Part shown: one piece after another, positions 61,089-64,000 of the stretch
Layout: each line of letters starts with the position of its first letter
How positions within the stretch are numbered: position 1 is the stretch's first letter
Origin: Roseovarius sp. SCSIO 43702
GTDB taxonomy: Bacteria; Pseudomonadota; Alphaproteobacteria; Rhodobacterales; Rhodobacteraceae
Length of the DNA stretch: 64,000 nt
Assembly: GCF_019599045.1 (NCBI RefSeq)
Contig: NZ_CP080623.1
Location: 2,068,501-2,132,500 of the forward strand
Reading direction: 5' to 3'
Notes under the pieces: generated by a model
What the model was told of the DNA's origin: nothing
The model's input: the letters and a program-made list of their open reading frames with translations, nothing else
Database searches by the model: none
Made by a program: the position numbers and the translations under genes

Positions 61089-62014
61089 GCCGCCTGCCAC
61101 TTCGCGAGGCCGACACCTGTCCGCCCCATGTCGTTGCCGTTGTAGAACAGATACCTGCCACCATCCGGCGCCACGAAATGCGCGGGATAACAGGTCATGT
61201 CACTGTCCCAGCTTTCAGGCGCGCCCAGCGGCAGTTCGACATCATCCGTACGGGTGAACTCCACACCGTCCGGAGAGCTAAAGCGGAAGGCCGCATATTG
61301 CTTGGCGCGGGTGTCGGAGGTTGCGCGCAATTCCCACGTGCCGTCCTCCAGCTGCGTCGCCCGGGGGCGGCCGATGCGGTATTCGTCGCCCGAGGGCGTG
61401 ATGATGCGCTGCGCGGCTGCGTTGTCGAAGGTGACACCGTCGTTGCTGGTCAGCGTCCAGCAATCGTAGCGGGGATAAAGCCGTTCGCCGATCTCCTCCC
61501 ATCCGTCGCCACGGGAAATCCACGCGCGGAAGCTGCCATCCGGCAGTCGAGCGATTGAGTGCAGCGCGCCGATGAAGGGCCCGTCGGGGCAGCGGTCGAG
61601 CACAGGGGTCGTACCAATCCTCTGAAAGCTGTCGCCGCGATCCCGGCTGATGGCGAGGCCGGTGAAGGCCAGAAATTTCGCCTTCTCCACCAGCTGGAAC
61701 CCCACGTAGTAAAGCCGCAGTTCGTCGGGCTCGACCTCGACCACATCGCCCAGGATAAGGCCGTTGTCGTCGAACATGCCCGGTGCGCCGAGATCCAGCA
61801 CCGGGGCCGTGGAGCTGGCCTTGACCCGGGTCGGGTCGTCAGCGGCGACATCGACCCAGCCGATGCGGCTGATGCCGTGTGCGTCGCGCATCCCGCCGAA
61901 GGTCCGTATCGTGTCTTCGTCGCGCAACCACGGGCACGGCGTCATGAAGGAATGCTGCGCCCAGTCGAGGCTTCCGTCCGGGCTGAAGATGTGCCCCTGT
62001 TTCACCCATGCCAT
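61085..62014 (-). CDS. Predicted beta-propeller protein, glycosidase-like
   Basis: A 309-residue soluble protein with repeated WD/GH43-like strand patterns: FDDNGLILGDVVEVEPDELR, AISRDRGDSFQRIGTTPVLD, DCWTLTSNDGVTFDNAAAQR and AFRFSSPDGVEFTRTDDVEL. Each 'S-x-D-G-x-x-F' turn resembles those in five-bladed propellers of glycoside hydrolase or sialidase-like proteins. No signal peptide is seen, so it works in the cytoplasm. The catalytic acids are not certain. It probably takes part in sugar-nucleotide or polysaccharide metabolism. The ATG at 62014 lies one base after the previous stop. Confidence 0.65.
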   Translation of the reverse strand: MAWVKQGHIFSPDGSLDWAQHSFMTPCPWLRDEDTIRTFGGMRDAHGISRIGWVDVAADDPTRVKASSTAPVLDLGAPGMFDDNGLILGDVVEVEPDELRLYYVGFQLVEKAKFLAFTGLAISRDRGDSFQRIGTTPVLDRCPDGPFIGALHSIARLPDGSFRAWISRGDGWEEIGERLYPRYDCWTLTSNDGVTFDNAAAQRIITPSGDEYRIGRPRATQLEDGTWELRATSDTRAKQYAAFRFSSPDGVEFTRTDDVELPLGAPESWDSDMTCYPAHFVAPDGGRYLFYNGNDMGRTGVGLAKWQAA

Positions 62015-62015
62015 A

Positions 62016-62690
62016 TCAGGGCTTGATCCGGTAATAGCGGTAGGAGGACACCTTGGCAGCCTCAGCCGGGTTGCCATTCAGGATCAGACCGGGGGTGTCG
62101 AAGCTCTTGGTGACGGCCGCCGCCATGCCGACGACACAATCCTCGGCCAGGTGCACATTATCGGCCAGGGCGGCGTTCACGCCCAAAAAGCTGCGTGCGC
62201 CAATATCGCAATAACCCGACACCACGATATGCGAGGACAAGAAGCTGTTTTCTCGGATACGGGTCTGATGGCCGATATGGTTGCCGGACCACAGCACGCA
62301 TCCATCGTCTATCTGTACGCCATGCTGCACCACGTTGTTCTCGAAGATAAAGACATTCTCGCCCAGTTCAGCGGTCCGCCAGACCATCGCGCGGGGGCTG
62401 ACGAAATTGGCAAGGTGGTATCCGTGCTCCTTGGTCAGCGCGATCAGACGCGCGCGGATCCGGTTGAGCTTGGTCGAAGTCACTGCGACATGCGCGTCAG
62501 TCTTGCCCGGATCGAAATGCGACGGGGCGTCTTCGAGCGGGACCACGGGCAGGTCGAACTTGACTGTTTCGTCCAGGTAGTCCCGTTCGACCGCGAACCC
62601 GACAACCGTGTAATCGCTGTCGACGGTGAAATACTCGTAGGCGATATCCGCGAACTCGCCGGCTCCCACGATCAGGATATCTTTTGACAT
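62016..62690 (-). CDS. Left-handed beta-helix sugar O/N-acyltransferase (NeuD/PglD type)
   Basis: A 224-residue protein. DILIVGAGEFADIAYEYFTV is the N-terminal nucleotide-binding motif of the NeuD/PglD family. The second half is a left-handed beta-helix with hexapeptide repeats such as VFIFENNVVQHGVQIDDGCV and LWSGNHIGHQTRIRENSFLS. Family members acetylate UDP- or dTDP-amino sugars or sialic acid. With the FdtA-like and aminotransferase genes close by, N-acylation of a dTDP-aminodideoxyhexose is plausible. It is the first gene of the leftward operon. Confidence 0.85.
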   Translation of the reverse strand: MSKDILIVGAGEFADIAYEYFTVDSDYTVVGFAVERDYLDETVKFDLPVVPLEDAPSHFDPGKTDAHVAVTSTKLNRIRARLIALTKEHGYHLANFVSPRAMVWRTAELGENVFIFENNVVQHGVQIDDGCVLWSGNHIGHQTRIRENSFLSSHIVVSGYCDIGARSFLGVNAALADNVHLAEDCVVGMAAAVTKSFDTPGLILNGNPAEAAKVSSYRYYRIKP

Positions 62691-62805
62691 TCCAAACCTT
62701 TCTGTGCCCGGGGGGCCGGGCCGTCTATCTTCGATGCCCGGCTATTTCAAATCGTCATTGCGCGGTTTATAAACACGGACCAATGCAGAAGCGAGTCGTA
62801 ATCCC

Positions 62806-63216
62806 TTGCCGCTAAGTGACTGTCGCCTAATAGATTTACCCAAGATCTCGGACGCGCGGGGCAATCTTACCTTCGTCGAGGGAAACAACCACATCCCCTT
62901 CGAGGTCAAGCGGGTCTACTACCTTTACGACGTTCCCGGCGGCGCCGACCGGGGCGAGCACGCGCACAAGGACCTGCACCAGTTCGTGATATCGATGTCT
63001 GGAAGTTTCGATCTGCTGCTTGACGATGGCTTTGATAAAAAGCGGTTTCAGCTCAACCGGCCCTATTATGGCGTCTACGTCTGCCCGATGATGTGGCGCT
63101 ACCTGGACAATTTCTCGTCCGGGTCGGTCTGCATGGTTCTGGCGTCGGGCCCCTATGACGAGACGGATTACATCCGCGACCGCGACGAGTTCCTCAAAGC
63201 CGTGGGTGCGGCGTGA
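62806..63216 (+). CDS. FdtA-type dTDP-4-keto-6-deoxyglucose 3,4-ketoisomerase
   Basis: A 136-residue cupin. [20 protein letters not shown] and [20 protein letters not shown], then HKDLHQFV, are the conserved blocks of the WxcM/FdtA/QdtA family, with catalytic histidines in [10 protein letters not shown]. It moves the keto group of dTDP-4-keto-6-deoxyglucose from C4 to C3, preparing for transamination at C3. The start is probably a TTG at 62806. The stop overlaps the aminotransferase start (GTGA), so they form an operon. FdtA and QdtA, which differ in stereochemistry, cannot be told apart by eye. Confidence 0.88.
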   Translation: MPLSDCRLIDLPKISDARGNLTFVEGNNHIPFEVKRVYYLYDVPGGADRGEHAHKDLHQFVISMSGSFDLLLDDGFDKKRFQLNRPYYGVYVCPMMWRYLDNFSSGSVCMVLASGPYDETDYIRDRDEFLKAVGAA

Positions 63217-64000
63217 ACGTCCCCTTCCTGGATCTTGCGACAGCACGGGCGGGCATACAGGCCGAGCTGGACCACGAGCTTCTGCGTGTCGCGCATTCCG
63301 GCAGCTATGTCATGGGACCCGAACTGGAGCGTTTCGAAGCCGCCTTTGCGGCCTATGTCGAAGCCGGCGCCTGCATCGGAACGGCAAACGGGCTGGATGC
63401 GCTTCACTTGGGACTTCGCGCGCTGGGCATCGGCCCGGGCGACGAGGTTATCGTACCGTCGAACACCTATATCGCGACCTGGCTTGCCGTCAGCCAATGC
63501 GGCGCGGTGCCGGTGCCGGTCGAACCCCTTGAGGACACGCACAACATCGACCCCGAGGGCACCGCCGCGGCGATCACCAGGCGCACCAAGGCCATTCTGC
63601 CGGTGCACCTCTACGGCCAGCCGGCCGACATGGACGCGCTGAATGCGGTGGCCGAATCGAACGGGCTGAAGGTGCTGCAGGACGCCGCCCAGGCGCATGG
63701 CGCACGCTACAAGTCGCGCCGTGTGGGCAGCGATGGCACCGCCGCGTGGAGCTTTTATCCTACGAAGAATCTGGGTGCGCTCGGGGATGCCGGGGCGTTG
63801 ACCACATCGGACAACGATGTCGCGCAAACTGTCAGGTTGCTGCGAAATTACGGTTCCGAAAGGAAATACGAGAACGATATTCAGGGCTTCAACAGCCGTC
63901 TCGATCCCCTTCAGGCCGCCTTGCTGGCGGTCAAGCTGCGGGTTCTGAACGACTGGACAGAGCGTCGCCGCGCCATCGCGCGCGACTACACCGGTGCCTT
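63213..64000 (+). CDS. DegT/DnrJ/EryC1 sugar aminotransferase, N-terminal part
   Basis: The first 262 residues of a PLP-dependent aminotransferase; the rest lies beyond the window. Conserved elements are [60 protein letters not shown] and the PLP-binding Lys185 in [17 protein letters not shown]. It would use glutamate to place an amino group at C3 of the sugar made by the FdtA-like enzyme, giving Fuc3N or Qui3N. The start is a GTG overlapping the previous stop by four bases. Confidence 0.93.
   Translation, partial: MNVPFLDLATARAGIQAELDHELLRVAHSGSYVMGPELERFEAAFAAYVEAGACIGTANGLDALHLGLRALGIGPGDEVIVPSNTYIATWLAVSQCGAVPVPVEPLEDTHNIDPEGTAAAITRRTKAILPVHLYGQPADMDALNAVAESNGLKVLQDAAQAHGARYKSRRVGSDGTAAWSFYPTKNLGALGDAGALTTSDNDVAQTVRLLRNYGSERKYENDIQGFNSRLDPLQAALLAVKLRVLNDWTERRRAIARDYTGA

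Overview
The window looks like a chromosomal stretch of an alphaproteobacterium of the order Rhodobacterales, probably the Roseobacter group. The evidence is high GC, the dusB-ntrB-ntrC-ntrY-ntrX order, ispDF as one fused gene, a 247-residue L21 with a lysine-rich tail, and NtrC and NtrX that both lack the GAFTGA sigma-54 contact loop. The species cannot be named from the sequence alone.

Bases 1-32,500 are ordinary chromosomal backbone: a partial LysE exporter, rplU-rpmA, a pair of DUF2059 proteins, tRNA-Ser, rlmE and a Ppx/GppA phosphatase. A three-gene folate/corrinoid C1 cluster follows, then a penicillin-acylase-family hydrolase, a CaCA antiporter, hfq-hflX, trkA-trkH, the ntr regulatory cluster with dusB, ispDF-pgpA-pncC, an MmgE/PrpD protein with a START-domain protein, tRNA-Asp, a sensor kinase and a metallo-beta-lactamase-fold hydrolase.

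Bases 32,503-41,382 hold tRNA-Asn and an 8.8-kb integrated element bounded by a 49-bp direct repeat of the tRNA 3' end. All its genes lie on the minus strand. In transcription order they are a P4-type integrase, an unknown gene, an AlpA-like regulator, five small genes, a primase-helicase, an origin-like inverted repeat, another small gene, an HK97-fold major capsid protein and a small terminase. No large terminase, portal, protease, tail or lysis gene is visible. This is the layout of a phage satellite (PICI-like) that carries its own capsid protein, and it is the most notable system here.

Bases 41,383-56,730 are a second accessory region. It starts with 12-bp tandem repeats next to the att copy and holds four tyrosine recombinases: a paralogous pair on the plus strand, and a translationally coupled pair on the minus strand, one of which is fused to an XRE-type helix-turn-helix. 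An excisionase-like protein, a divergent P-loop protein, three small unknown proteins (two of them paralogous) and a duplicated promoter/operator module follow. Gene debris, a 21-bp tandem repeat and an IS66-family insertion with a frameshifted tnpC close the region.

Bases 57,135-64,000 are a surface-polysaccharide or nucleotide-sugar locus: a PhyH-type dioxygenase, an FkbM methyltransferase, a GT2 glycosyltransferase, a GNAT/FemAB-like transferase, a predicted beta-propeller glycosidase-like protein, a left-handed beta-helix acyltransferase, an FdtA-like ketoisomerase and a DegT-type aminotransferase cut off by the window end. The last two suggest a 3-amino-3,6-dideoxyhexose.
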